A stretch of 6,402 nt of DNA from Candidatus Rifleibacteriota bacterium (GCA_028691595.1 JAQUZA010000192.1:1-6402); one strand, 5' to 3'. Shown: positions 1 through 6,352, numbered from the stretch's first letter. The notes: generated from the sequence alone by a model not told the origin. Translations and numbers: made by a program.

Positions 1-78
1 ATGTTTATCCTCGCTCTGTTTGTCATCTATAATCTTGCCCTGGCCTGGATTCTCTTTGGCATCATGCGGCCATATTGA
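1..78 (+). CDS. Possible C-terminal end of a membrane protein (partial)
   Basis: Plus frame 1 is open from the window edge to a TGA at 76-78 and encodes 25 residues. About 20 of these form an almost uninterrupted hydrophobic stretch (FILALFVIYNLALAWILFGI) followed by MRPY and the stop. This looks like a final transmembrane helix with a short charged tail. If real, the gene would converge on uvsE, with the small hairpin at 130-146 between the two ends. The caution is that a hydrophilic reading exists on the opposite strand in exactly the same codon register (see the minus-strand entry), and the complement of a hydrophilic peptide is automatically hydrophobic. I do not recognise a family. The sequence left of the window would decide it. 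Confidence 0.35.
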   Translation: MFILALFVIYNLALAWILFGIMRPY

Positions 79-105
79 CAGCTGTTTTGCCTGCGACGAT
101 GCCAT
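1..105 (-). CDS. Possible N-terminal start of an unknown gene downstream of uvsE (partial)
   Basis: On the minus strand an ATG at 105-103 opens a frame that runs off the left edge for 35 codons, beginning MASSQAKQLSIWPHDAKE and rich in Lys, Gln, Asp and Ser. The frame is open upstream of that ATG as well, back to a TGA at 138-136, and reads QALKLWAEVL there without an ATG, GTG or TTG start. No convincing Shine-Dalgarno precedes the ATG; the nearest purine-rich run is GGGCAGAAG. It would lie 51 bases downstream of the uvsE stop in the same direction, and also in the same frame as uvsE. It competes with the plus-strand hydrophobic reading of the same bases, and at most one of the two is likely real. 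No family is recognised. Confidence 0.3.
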   Translation of the reverse strand, partial: MASSQAKQLSIWPHDAKENPGQGKIIDDKQSEDKH

Positions 106-124
106 CAGAACTTCTGCCCAAAGC

Positions 125-157
125 TTTAATGCCTGTCAGGCAGGCAGTTTAATGCCT
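125..157. repeat. 10-bp direct repeat TTTAATGCCT flanking the hairpin
   Basis: TTTAATGCCT occurs at 125-134 and again, identically, at 148-157. The start-to-start distance is 23 bp, about two helical turns. The copies partly overlap or flank the hairpin at 130-146. The second copy reaches the first base of the uvsE stop triplet. This could be a local duplication or a two-site binding element; nothing distinguishes these. Confidence 0.5.
130..146. terminator. Weak hairpin after uvsE, possible (bidirectional) terminator
   Basis: TGCCTG at 130-135 pairs with CAGGCA at 141-146 around a 5-base loop. An alternative fold pairs TGCCT with AGGCA around GTC. The stem begins about 10 bases beyond the uvsE stop. 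There is no proper T-tract on either side: it is followed by GTTTAAT on the plus strand and TTAAAGC on the minus strand. It is therefore at best a weak intrinsic terminator. Confidence 0.3.
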
Positions 158-1080
158 CATTTACTGTTGAGAGCAAGATCTCGCATCAGCTTTTTTACCG
201 CCAGTTCTTTTGCCTTTGCCTCAACTTCTACAGTAATGGCCAGATTGTTCCATTCTTTTGGAAAATCGGCTGGATCTATGTAATCGTGATGCTGATAAGT
301 ATTCGCTTTTGCCCAGCCGTTCAGCGGGCTTGAAAGATGAAAAAGCGGCTCACGATTCCAGGTTGACAGTGCCGCATCAGTTGCCTCTGCAACGCTCAGG
401 CCGTCAGGCAGCACCCGGTGATGGTGCACATCATACACCAGAGGGATCTTGAGGTTACGACACAGCGGCAAAAGCTCCTGCGGAGTGTATGTTTTATCAT
501 CATTTTCAAGGGTAAGCAGCTGGCGCGACCGGTCAGACAGCCGAAAAAAACCTTCGGCAAAGCGTTCTGTCGCCGCCGTTTTGTCGCCATAACCACCACC
601 GGCGTGAATGTTGATTACATCTGCCCCAGCCCAGGCAGCCACTTCTGCCTGGTATTCAATTTCAGCAATTGAACTGGCAACAACCTCAGAGCGGGGCGAA
701 TTGAGCACCACAAACTGATCTGGATGCAATGAAGCTCTCAGCCCGTGTTTTTTAAGAAAACTGCCACACTCTTTAAAAGTTGCAATAATTTCGCCGGCGG
801 CCGGCAAATCTTCAACCTGATAACCCGCCTGCGGGTGAGTTTTAAGAGGCAGAATCTGGCTGTTGATGCGAAAACAGCCGATGCCGGCAGCATGACAGTA
901 TTTGTAAGCTTCGAGCAAGGCCCGGGCGTTTTCAAGACACAGCTCAGACAACTTTTGCAATCGCTCTTCATGAGATTTCTTCAGCAGACTGGTGGCAGTA
1001 GTTGTTCTGAACTTGATTGGCTGCTCTATGAAAAGACAACAAAGACCAAACCTTAATGAACCATTCATTCTGATACCCAT
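157..1080 (-). CDS. uvsE: UV damage endonuclease UvsE (UVDE family)
   Basis: This enzyme nicks DNA 5' of UV photoproducts (cyclobutane dimers, 6-4 products) and some other lesions, starting an alternative excision repair without UvrABC. It is cytosolic and metal dependent, with a TIM-barrel fold. The 307 residues match the usual bacterial length. The N-terminus has the family signature RFGLCCLF...PIKFRTTTAT (10-30). Likely metal ligands by motif are H119 (LHPDQF), H159 (INIHAGG), E192 (LENDD), D217 and H220 (YDVHHH), H248 (FHLSSP), H264/H265 and E287 (EAKAKE). Q122-F123 occupy the lesion-probing Gln-Tyr position, with Phe for Tyr. Residue 246, where the Thermus enzyme carries a modified Lys as I recall, is Leu. 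The start at 1080 has GGAG 11 bases upstream; an internal ATG at 1068 (MNGSLRFG) is the alternative and the conserved part begins soon after it. The gene follows the kinase gene by 85 bases and may share its transcript. Identification is firm; activity is inferred. Confidence 0.95.
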   Translation of the reverse strand: MGIRMNGSLRFGLCCLFIEQPIKFRTTTATSLLKKSHEERLQKLSELCLENARALLEAYKYCHAAGIGCFRINSQILPLKTHPQAGYQVEDLPAAGEIIATFKECGSFLKKHGLRASLHPDQFVVLNSPRSEVVASSIAEIEYQAEVAAWAGADVINIHAGGGYGDKTAATERFAEGFFRLSDRSRQLLTLENDDKTYTPQELLPLCRNLKIPLVYDVHHHRVLPDGLSVAEATDAALSTWNREPLFHLSSPLNGWAKANTYQHHDYIDPADFPKEWNNLAITVEVEAKAKELAVKKLMRDLALNSK

Positions 1081-1091
1081 TTCACTTGAAT

Positions 1092-1095
1092 CTCC
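1092..1095 (-). promoter_or_regulatory. Ribosome binding site of uvsE
   Basis: GGAG on the minus strand lies 11 bases before the ATG at 1080 and 23 bases before the ATG at 1068. It supports the upstream start although the spacing is slightly long. The 1068 ATG has no comparable site. Confidence 0.55.
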
Positions 1096-1165
1096 AGAAA
1101 TTGCTTGCTCAGGCCTTTACCGGGAGGCGGGTTGCATTATCACCAGACAGGCTGCAACTGCGAGC

Positions 1166-3499
1166 TCAATTTTTTAAAAATCTGTTGAGAACTGCCGCCA
1201 GATCGCTGATGGTAAAAGGTTTGCGAATACTGGCCATAAAACCGGCTTCCTGGGGATGAAGCATGAGCACATTGTCGGCATAACCACTCATCACAAATGC
1301 CGGAGCCTCGCAACCAAGCTTTCTGATGGCCTCTAATGTTTCGCGGCCACCCATTCCGCCAGGGATCGTGAGATCGAAAAGCATTGCCGAAACACCTTTC
1401 ATTGTTAGAAAACCATTTTGAAAAAGATCGATGACCTCATTACCTGAAGAAGCAGAAACAACCGAATAGCCAAATGACTCTAAAATGCTGCCCACGGTGT
1501 TTCTGATAGATTCTTCGTCATCCATTATCAGAACCAGACCCTGCCCATGGTGAGTCTGCCTCTTCTCGGGCTTTGAGGCCACAAAAACCCGGGCCACGGC
1601 CGGAATGAAAACATGAAAAATACTGCCCTTGCCCGGCTCTGATTCAACTTCGATGCAACCATGATGATTTTTTACGATCGAATAGCAGGTTGCCAGACCC
1701 ATGCCATGCCCACCCGACTTGGTTGAAAAAAACGGGTCAAAAATATGAGCCATCAACTCTCTTGCAATTCCGCTCCCCTGGTCTTTAAACGATACCTTGA
1801 GATAATCGCCACGAGAAAGATCATGATGCTCCATGGTTTCAAAAAACTTCTGGCAGACCGAAACTTCTATTATTCCACCCTCAGACATGCTTTGAACAGC
1901 ATTTATGACAATATTGTCGATAACCTGCTCAAGTTGAGCCCGGTCGAAGTTGCCGGGGGGAAGATTATCAGCCTTGAAAAATCTGGCAGACACATGCGAA
2001 CCACTCAAAGCAAACCTGACCGTTTCTTCAAGAAATGGAAACAGCTCTTGAACCTTGCAATCAGGTTTGCCGCCTTTTGCAAAAGTCAGAAGCTGTTTGG
2101 TCAGACTTCGAGCCCTGCCAATGGTACCAATGCATGAATCCAGGCTACTTCTGACCTCAGCATTCTCAGAAGACTTTTTGGCCAGCTCGAGATAACCATA
2201 AATTCCGCCCAGCAGGTTATTAAAATCGTGAGCGATGCCGCCGGCAAGAATGCCGAGAGATTCTAACTTATCAGCACGCTGAGCACTTTCAAGCAACTTT
2301 TTCTTTTCTGAGATGTCTCTGACGACTGCAATTACCCTGGCGTAACCACCGATAGTCGACCGACTCAGCGCAACCTCAACGGGAAAAACCTCGCCGTTAC
2401 GTCGCCTGGCCATCCACTCGAACTGGTCAGGGCCGCGATGCTCCATGGCACGAACACGGGAAATCGCATTTTCTTCAGAGAATTGTGAATCATTCACGCT
2501 GAGGTAGCTGAGCGGGCAACCGATCAGCTGCTGTTTATTCTCGAAACCATACATTTTTACGGTGGTTTCATTTACATCGAGGATCTGCCCGCTGATGGCA
2601 TCATGAATAAAAATCGCTTCAGAAGTAGCATTAAAAATCTCGCGATAGTTCTTCTCGCTTGTTCTTAAGGCTTCTTCTGCTCTGCTTTGTTCTGAGACAT
2701 CGATGTGAATGCCTACTGTAACACGATTTTGAAGCCTGTTGCTGTTTCCAAGGTTTTTGCCGCGCGACCAGATGTTGATGTAAGAACCGTCTCTGCATCT
2801 TAAACGAAAGCGATTTTCATAAAGCGCTTCGGTATCAGAATTAATATAGTCAAAAAAAAGTCTCGAAGCGGCCTCGCGATCATCGGGGTGAAGAATTTCT
2901 ATCCAGTCCTTTTGAATATCAAGCTTATCTGTGTTTTTGCATTCATCAGCAGCAAAACCAAGCATGGCAAAATACTCTTTGCTGCACCAGAGATAGCCGG
3001 TGTCACGATGGTATTCCCATACACCACCATTCAGAACAGCCACGATCGAACGATAAAGTTCTTCGCCCCTCTGCAATTCTTCAAGAACTCTCCGTCGCTC
3101 GCTGACATCTACACAGATGCCTTCCATGGCCACGAGCTGCCCATCTTCATAAACCGGCCCATAGACGATCTCAATAAAACGCCTGCTACCATCAGGGTGG
3201 TTGTATAAAAGCTCGACCGTCTGAAAAACACCTTCCTGAAGAACCCTATGGTCAGCCAGGCTTCCCTGCTCTATCGATTCAGGGGCAAAATTCAGTTCAC
3301 GCCAGTTTCGACCGGTAAATTCGTCCGGGTCATAGCCAAAAACAGCTTTAAAACCCGGGCTAACGTATAAAAAGATGCCATCAGGCGAGTGAGAAAACAC
3401 ACAATGAGTGTGGCTGAGCCCCTCCACCAGCCGACGGAATTTTTCTTCGCTCCGCCGAAGTGCCAGATGAGCGCTTTTATCAGCCACGGTTTTGCTCAT
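1166..3499 (-). CDS. Hybrid sensor histidine kinase: three PAS domains, HisKA/HATPase, C-terminal receiver
   Basis: A 777-residue protein with no transmembrane segment or signal peptide, so it is probably a cytoplasmic sensor. Domains in order: PAS/PAC at about 18-135, 145-272 and 280-397, each ending in a PAC-type motif (VDVSERRR, IDVSEQSR, RDISEKKK); a dimerisation/phosphoacceptor helix with LGILAGGIAHDFNNLL and phosphoacceptor H424; a HATPase domain with N box N533, G1 box DQGSG (573-577), F box FDPFFSTK (587-594) and G2 box GHGMGLA (597-603); a linker; and a receiver at about 653-775 with acidic pair D660-D661, phosphoacceptor D709, S738 and K760. All catalytic residues expected for autophosphorylation and for the receiver are present. 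There is no Hpt domain. The PAS ligand cannot be read from the sequence. The ATG directly abuts the TAA of the HD-GYP regulator gene (zero spacing) and no clear Shine-Dalgarno precedes it, so translation is probably coupled. That regulator is the likely phosphotransfer partner. Confidence 0.95.
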   Translation of the reverse strand: MSKTVADKSAHLALRRSEEKFRRLVEGLSHTHCVFSHSPDGIFLYVSPGFKAVFGYDPDEFTGRNWRELNFAPESIEQGSLADHRVLQEGVFQTVELLYNHPDGSRRFIEIVYGPVYEDGQLVAMEGICVDVSERRRVLEELQRGEELYRSIVAVLNGGVWEYHRDTGYLWCSKEYFAMLGFAADECKNTDKLDIQKDWIEILHPDDREAASRLFFDYINSDTEALYENRFRLRCRDGSYINIWSRGKNLGNSNRLQNRVTVGIHIDVSEQSRAEEALRTSEKNYREIFNATSEAIFIHDAISGQILDVNETTVKMYGFENKQQLIGCPLSYLSVNDSQFSEENAISRVRAMEHRGPDQFEWMARRRNGEVFPVEVALSRSTIGGYARVIAVVRDISEKKKLLESAQRADKLESLGILAGGIAHDFNNLLGGIYGYLELAKKSSENAEVRSSLDSCIGTIGRARSLTKQLLTFAKGGKPDCKVQELFPFLEETVRFALSGSHVSARFFKADNLPPGNFDRAQLEQVIDNIVINAVQSMSEGGIIEVSVCQKFFETMEHHDLSRGDYLKVSFKDQGSGIARELMAHIFDPFFSTKSGGHGMGLATCYSIVKNHHGCIEVESEPGKGSIFHVFIPAVARVFVASKPEKRQTHHGQGLVLIMDDEESIRNTVGSILESFGYSVVSASSGNEVIDLFQNGFLTMKGVSAMLFDLTIPGGMGGRETLEAIRKLGCEAPAFVMSGYADNVLMLHPQEAGFMASIRKPFTISDLAAVLNRFLKN

Positions 3500-4630
3500 T
3501 TATTCATTCTGACCCGCATAATTCGTGGATGACTGAGTCTCGAGATCTTGATGCAAACGATCACGGATACACGATAGATCGTAATGTATTTCTTTAAAAG
3601 CAGCCACGACTTCGGGGTCAAAATGCGAGCCCGAACTTTCGAAAATGATATTGCATGAAACATCATGCGAAAACGGCGGTTTATACGGCCGCCGCGACCT
3701 CAGGGCATCATAAACATCTGCCAGAGCCATTATTCTGGCACACAAAGGAATTTTCGTCTGGGCAAGCCCCTCGGGGTAGCCCTTGCCGTCCCATTTTTCG
3801 TGATGATATCTGGTAATGTTGATACCCATGTTGAGAAATTCGTTATCGGGGTATCTGCCCCTGATGCTCTCAAGGGTCTTAACCCCGATCATTACATGCG
3901 TTTTCATTATTTCAAATTCATCTGGCGAAAGTTTGCCAGGTTTAAGCAAGATCGAGTCTCTGATACCAACTTTACCGATGTCGTGCAGAGGAGCGGCAAA
4001 ATAAAGATTGTTCACAAACACATCATCAATCTGCAAAGCATAAGCTGACCTTTTTCTTAGTTGCTCAGCCAGAGCCCGGCAAAAATCCTGGGTGCGTTCG
4101 ATATGTCCACCCGTTGCGTCATCTCGTGATTCGGCAAGGTTTGCCAGCGCCGTAATAGTTGCCAGCTGCGCATCAGAAATTTCCTGAATTTTCTCCTGAA
4201 CCAGATCTTCAAGATGAAGACTGTGCCTCTGCAGCTCGCGCTGCATTGTCTGCAATTTCAAATGAGTTTTTACTCTGGCAAGAACTTCATCGATATTGAA
4301 GGGCTTGGTGACATAATCGACACCACCGCTCGAAAAGGCCCGCACCTTCTCTTCAAATTCACTTAAACCACTGATAAAAATAACCGGCACCGCTTTTAGA
4401 TCCTGATGGGCTTTGAGCTGCTCACACAATTCAAAGCCATCCATTTCGGGCATCGTTATGTCGAGAATAAACAAATCTGGTGGCGCATTCAGCGTTTCAA
4501 CAAGGGCTTGTCTACTGCTGGAATAAGCCAGAACGTTGTAACCAACCGTTTCAAGCATGCACTGAATAAGCTTTAGGCTCTCTGGCGTGTCATCAACTAC
4601 CGCTATGGTTGCTCTTTCTATTTCCCTCAT
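3500..4630 (-). CDS. Response regulator with HD-GYP domain (RpfG-type cyclic di-GMP phosphodiesterase)
   Basis: A 376-residue cytosolic protein. The N-terminal receiver (about 7-125) has acidic D13-D14, phosphoacceptor D57 (ILDITMPEMDG), S87 (FISG) and K109 (TKPF). A helical, probably coiled-coil linker follows (about 126-155). The HD-GYP domain (about 155-350) has TGGH (H176), HDIGKVGI (H216, D217), H245, YHHEKWDGKGYPEG (H276, H277, GYP 284-286) and ALADVYDAL (D305). These are the family's metal-binding and signature residues and all are intact, so hydrolysis of cyclic di-GMP under control of receiver phosphorylation is expected. The architecture matches RpfG. The start at 4630 has GGAGG 10 bases upstream. 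The stop directly abuts the start of the hybrid kinase gene, the probable cognate sensor, and the radical SAM gene ends 68 bases upstream. The output (motility, biofilm, secretion) cannot be told from this window. Confidence 0.95.
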   Translation of the reverse strand: MREIERATIAVVDDTPESLKLIQCMLETVGYNVLAYSSSRQALVETLNAPPDLFILDITMPEMDGFELCEQLKAHQDLKAVPVIFISGLSEFEEKVRAFSSGGVDYVTKPFNIDEVLARVKTHLKLQTMQRELQRHSLHLEDLVQEKIQEISDAQLATITALANLAESRDDATGGHIERTQDFCRALAEQLRKRSAYALQIDDVFVNNLYFAAPLHDIGKVGIRDSILLKPGKLSPDEFEIMKTHVMIGVKTLESIRGRYPDNEFLNMGINITRYHHEKWDGKGYPEGLAQTKIPLCARIMALADVYDALRSRRPYKPPFSHDVSCNIIFESSGSHFDPEVVAAFKEIHYDLSCIRDRLHQDLETQSSTNYAGQNE

Positions 4631-4640
4631 AGCTCGCGGG

Positions 4641-4645
4641 CCTCC
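4641..4645 (-). promoter_or_regulatory. Ribosome binding site of the HD-GYP regulator gene
   Basis: GGAGG on the minus strand lies 10 bases before the ATG at 4630. It is the strongest Shine-Dalgarno in the window by match and fixes this start. It lies in the 68-base gap after the radical SAM gene, suggesting independent translation initiation from the sensor pair's first gene. Confidence 0.75.
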
Positions 4646-4698
4646 AAATTGTTATCTATCTTTTCGAAGTTTACCACAGAGTTTTTAACCAAGTCTAT

Positions 4699-6045
4699 TC
4701 AAGCAGGAAAAATTACTTCTTCATTTGCCATCAGATCTGGCGTAAAACGCGAAAGATTGCGGGCATAAAAGTTGTAACCAAGATTGGCAGGTATGGCCAC
4801 TGCCGGCAGACAACGAGACCCGGCCAGCCTTTTAAAAATTGAACGTAGCGAATAGGCATGCTGCCATGCGTATATCAGACCATTTTGAAGAAACTCGGCT
4901 GACATGTTTCTGGGCCTGAAAACCACATGTTCAGCGTCATAAAGCGACCAGTTACGCTCGATTATACGGCCCTGACTTTCGAGCTCAGCAAAAACAGCTG
5001 TTCCGGGGAAAGGTGTCAGAACAGAGAACTGTGGCAGGTCTATCTCACAATCATAAACAAACTGAACTGTGCGCTTAAAGACATCGCGATCGTCAGTGTC
5101 GAGACCAAAGACAAAACAGGCCTGAACACCAATTCCGTGATCATGCAGCTTTTTAACTGCTTCTTTGTATTGCGACACCTTGTTGAAAGGCTTTTTAACT
5201 GCATCGAGAGATTCCTGGGCAACCGATTCAAAACCGATCAACAGGCCTCGACAACCACTGGCCGCCATAGCAGCCAGAAATTTCGGGTCATGGGCCACAT
5301 CTATGGTGGCACAACCAACCCACCATTTTTTAAGGGGCTGCAATGCTTTGAAAAACTGCAGCGAAAATTCGCGGTTACAGGTCAAACTTGGGTCGAGAAA
5401 GCAAAGCTCGTTACCCGAAAGGGTTCTGATCTCATCGATAATGTCTTCAACCGGCCTGGTAAAGTAGCGATTGTTCCAGGCGGTGGCCACGGCACAAAAA
5501 GAGCAGTGGTGAGCACACCCTCTGGTTGCTTCGATCGAGTTCACAGTAACATATTTTTTGCGGTCAAAAATTGATCGATCAGGGATTGGCCGATTCCCGC
5601 TGCCCCAGTCAAAATCGGGCCGCATGTGATAAAAGGGCTGCAAGCAGCCGTCACGAAGATCGAGCAAAGCCCGGGGCCAGGTATCTTCGGCCAGGCCCGT
5701 TATAACACAGTCGGCGTGCTGCTTTGCTTCGTCAGGAACAAGAGTCGCATGAATTCCGCCAATGATTACCGGAATACGATGCTGCCTGAAAAAGTCTGCC
5801 AGAGCATAACCACGCCGGGCAGTTCCAGTCATGGAGCTGATACCGACTATGTCGACATCGAGGTGTGAACGGGGGTCCCAGATGTCGGCACCCTCATCGA
5901 TAACCCTGACCTCTGCAGCAAGTTCACGCGGGACAAGAGCGGCAAGAGTGGCCAGGGTAAGCGGCGCATACCGCAGGGAGCGTTTATATGACCCGGAAAC
6001 GGCCCGATGAATAGGCCCATGCGGCAGCACCAGCAAAATTTTCAT
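4699..6045 (-). CDS. Radical SAM protein with N-terminal B12-binding-type domain, substrate unknown
   Basis: A 448-residue protein starting MKILLVLPHG. The N-terminal part (about 1-135) is a Rossmann-like cobalamin-binding domain of the type found in BchE/HpnP-like enzymes, with DIVGISSMTG (65-74) and IIGGIHATLVPDEA (94-107). It lacks the DxHxxG motif of base-off cobalamin binders, as many members do. The radical SAM core follows, with the 4Fe-4S cluster motif C177-C181-C184 (RGCAHHCSFC), LDPS (217-220), the GFES segment (271-274) and PFPGT (345-349). The C-terminal NWSLYD...FRPRNMS region is typical of this broad group. Reactions in the family include methylation at unreactive carbons and ring rearrangements; no substrate is indicated here. 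An upstream in-frame ATG at 6093 lies between the -35 and -10 boxes of the best promoter, while the ATG at 6045 has GGAG 10 bases upstream, so 6045 is preferred. It is the first gene of the four-gene minus-strand block and its link to the signalling genes is positional. Confidence 0.9.
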   Translation of the reverse strand: MKILLVLPHGPIHRAVSGSYKRSLRYAPLTLATLAALVPRELAAEVRVIDEGADIWDPRSHLDVDIVGISSMTGTARRGYALADFFRQHRIPVIIGGIHATLVPDEAKQHADCVITGLAEDTWPRALLDLRDGCLQPFYHMRPDFDWGSGNRPIPDRSIFDRKKYVTVNSIEATRGCAHHCSFCAVATAWNNRYFTRPVEDIIDEIRTLSGNELCFLDPSLTCNREFSLQFFKALQPLKKWWVGCATIDVAHDPKFLAAMAASGCRGLLIGFESVAQESLDAVKKPFNKVSQYKEAVKKLHDHGIGVQACFVFGLDTDDRDVFKRTVQFVYDCEIDLPQFSVLTPFPGTAVFAELESQGRIIERNWSLYDAEHVVFRPRNMSAEFLQNGLIYAWQHAYSLRSIFKRLAGSRCLPAVAIPANLGYNFYARNLSRFTPDLMANEEVIFPA

Positions 6046-6055
6046 TAGGTTTCGT

Positions 6056-6059
6056 CTCC
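6056..6059 (-). promoter_or_regulatory. Ribosome binding site deciding the radical SAM start
   Basis: GGAG on the minus strand is 10 bases before the ATG at 6045. It selects this start over the in-frame ATG at 6093, which would add 16 residues (MPILYSIVDFNWRRNL) unlike the usual beginning of this domain. Confidence 0.75.
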
Positions 6060-6077
6060 AGTTAAAATCAACAATTG

Positions 6078-6106
6078 AGTATAATATGGGCAAAACCTAA
6101 ATTCAA
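6078..6106 (-). promoter_or_regulatory. Sigma70-type promoter of the radical SAM gene / four-gene block
   Basis: On the minus strand the -35 box TTGAAT (6106-6101) and -10 box TATACT (6083-6078) are separated by exactly 17 bases. Four of six and five of six positions match the consensus. Transcription would begin near 6071, giving a leader of about 25 bases that contains the GGAG site of the radical SAM gene. No other comparably good minus-strand promoter was seen in the gaps further downstream, so it may drive all four minus-strand genes. Confidence 0.65.
6080..6085 (+). promoter_or_regulatory. Candidate plus-strand -10 box (TATAAT), interlocked with the divergent promoter
   Basis: A perfect TATAAT on the plus strand shares four bases with the minus-strand -10 box. 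The region 15-19 bases upstream (6055-6064) has no good -35 match. The leader to the GTG at 6182 would be about 90 bases. It could be a promoter for the small secreted-type ORF, or a by-product of the near-palindromic AGTATAAT. Confidence 0.3.
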
Positions 6107-6142
6107 GGTTGAAGTCAAACCGCGACATAGTGTACCTTAATT

Positions 6143-6154
6143 AGCGTGCACGCT
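6143..6154. promoter_or_regulatory. Perfect 12-bp palindrome AGCGTGCACGCT, possible operator
   Basis: The 12 bases are identical to their reverse complement and end 13 bases before the GAGGAG ribosome binding site of the plus-strand small ORF. The position, in the leader or promoter-proximal region of a divergent intergenic segment, suits a dimeric regulator. No known operator family is recognised. Confidence 0.4.
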
Positions 6155-6167
6155 CGCAAATCTTTTT

Positions 6168-6173
6168 GAGGAG
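6168..6173 (+). promoter_or_regulatory. Ribosome binding site of the small secreted-type ORF
   Basis: GAGGAG is followed by an 8-base spacer and a GTG at 6182. This near-ideal site is the main reason to accept a GTG start and a short plus-strand gene here. Confidence 0.75.
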
Positions 6174-6181
6174 TACCATTT

Positions 6182-6352
6182 GTGAAATTTCGCACCCTGA
6201 TCGTCCTGGCTCTTTGTTCATGCACTTCAGGCCTTTGGGCTGAACCCTGCGCGCTTGTTAATGACCCGCGTGACCTTCGCCTAATCAACCTCCAGGAAAT
6301 CTCGAGTTTTCTTGAAGAAGACCTCGATCTGGGCAAAGGCATACTGAAGTAA
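6182..6352 (+). CDS. Small secreted or lipoprotein-like ORF, probably truncated by a frameshift
   Basis: Reading from GTG at 6182 gives 56 residues, starting MKFRTLIVLALCSCTSGLWAEP and ending with TAA at 6350-6352. The N-terminus is a clear export signal: two basic residues, a hydrophobic core (LIVLAL), then SGLWA-E, a plausible signal peptidase I site after A20. Cys14 in LCSC is a poor but possible lipobox. The mature part (EPCALVNDPRDLRLINLQEISSF...) is acidic and matches no family I recognise. After the stop, coding-like sequence continues in the -1 frame to the window edge, so the 56-residue product may be only the front part of a longer protein (see next entry). It is transcribed divergently from the radical SAM gene. 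The start is well supported by the Shine-Dalgarno site; whether a functional product is made is uncertain. Confidence 0.6.
   Translation: MKFRTLIVLALCSCTSGLWAEPCALVNDPRDLRLINLQEISSFLEEDLDLGKGILK

Noticed and set aside
20..283. Plus-strand open frame of 87 codons overlapping the uvsE 3' end
   Set aside because: It overlaps the conserved end of uvsE in antisense and shows no family features or start signal.
1131..1158. GTTGCA/TGCAAC inverted repeat and a GATAAT box between the kinase and uvsE genes
   Set aside because: The stem is only 6 bp with a 16-base loop and no T-tract, so it is not a terminator. The GATAAT has no suitable -35 partner, so a uvsE promoter is not supported.
1745..2137. 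Plus-strand open frame of 130 codons inside the kinase gene
   Set aside because: It lies opposite the conserved catalytic core of the kinase, and its translation shows no domain pattern.
4631..4698. Possible promoter in the gap before the HD-GYP regulator gene
   Set aside because: TTGGTT and several AT-rich hexamers are present, but no pair has acceptable spacing and match.
4927..5574. Long plus-strand open frame (215 codons) opposite the radical SAM gene
   Set aside because: The minus strand here holds the radical SAM core with its motifs intact. The plus reading has no recognisable domain and no supporting ribosome binding site, so it is an antisense shadow.
6046..6093. Longer radical SAM reading starting at the ATG at 6093
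   Set aside because: That ATG falls between the -35 and -10 boxes of the likely promoter, the added 16 residues do not resemble the family, and 6045 has a proper GGAG site.
6115..6342. Minus-strand open frame of 75 codons upstream of the radical SAM gene
   Set aside because: Its product is Arg/Ser-rich and featureless, and it lies opposite a plus-strand ORF with an excellent Shine-Dalgarno site and a signal peptide.
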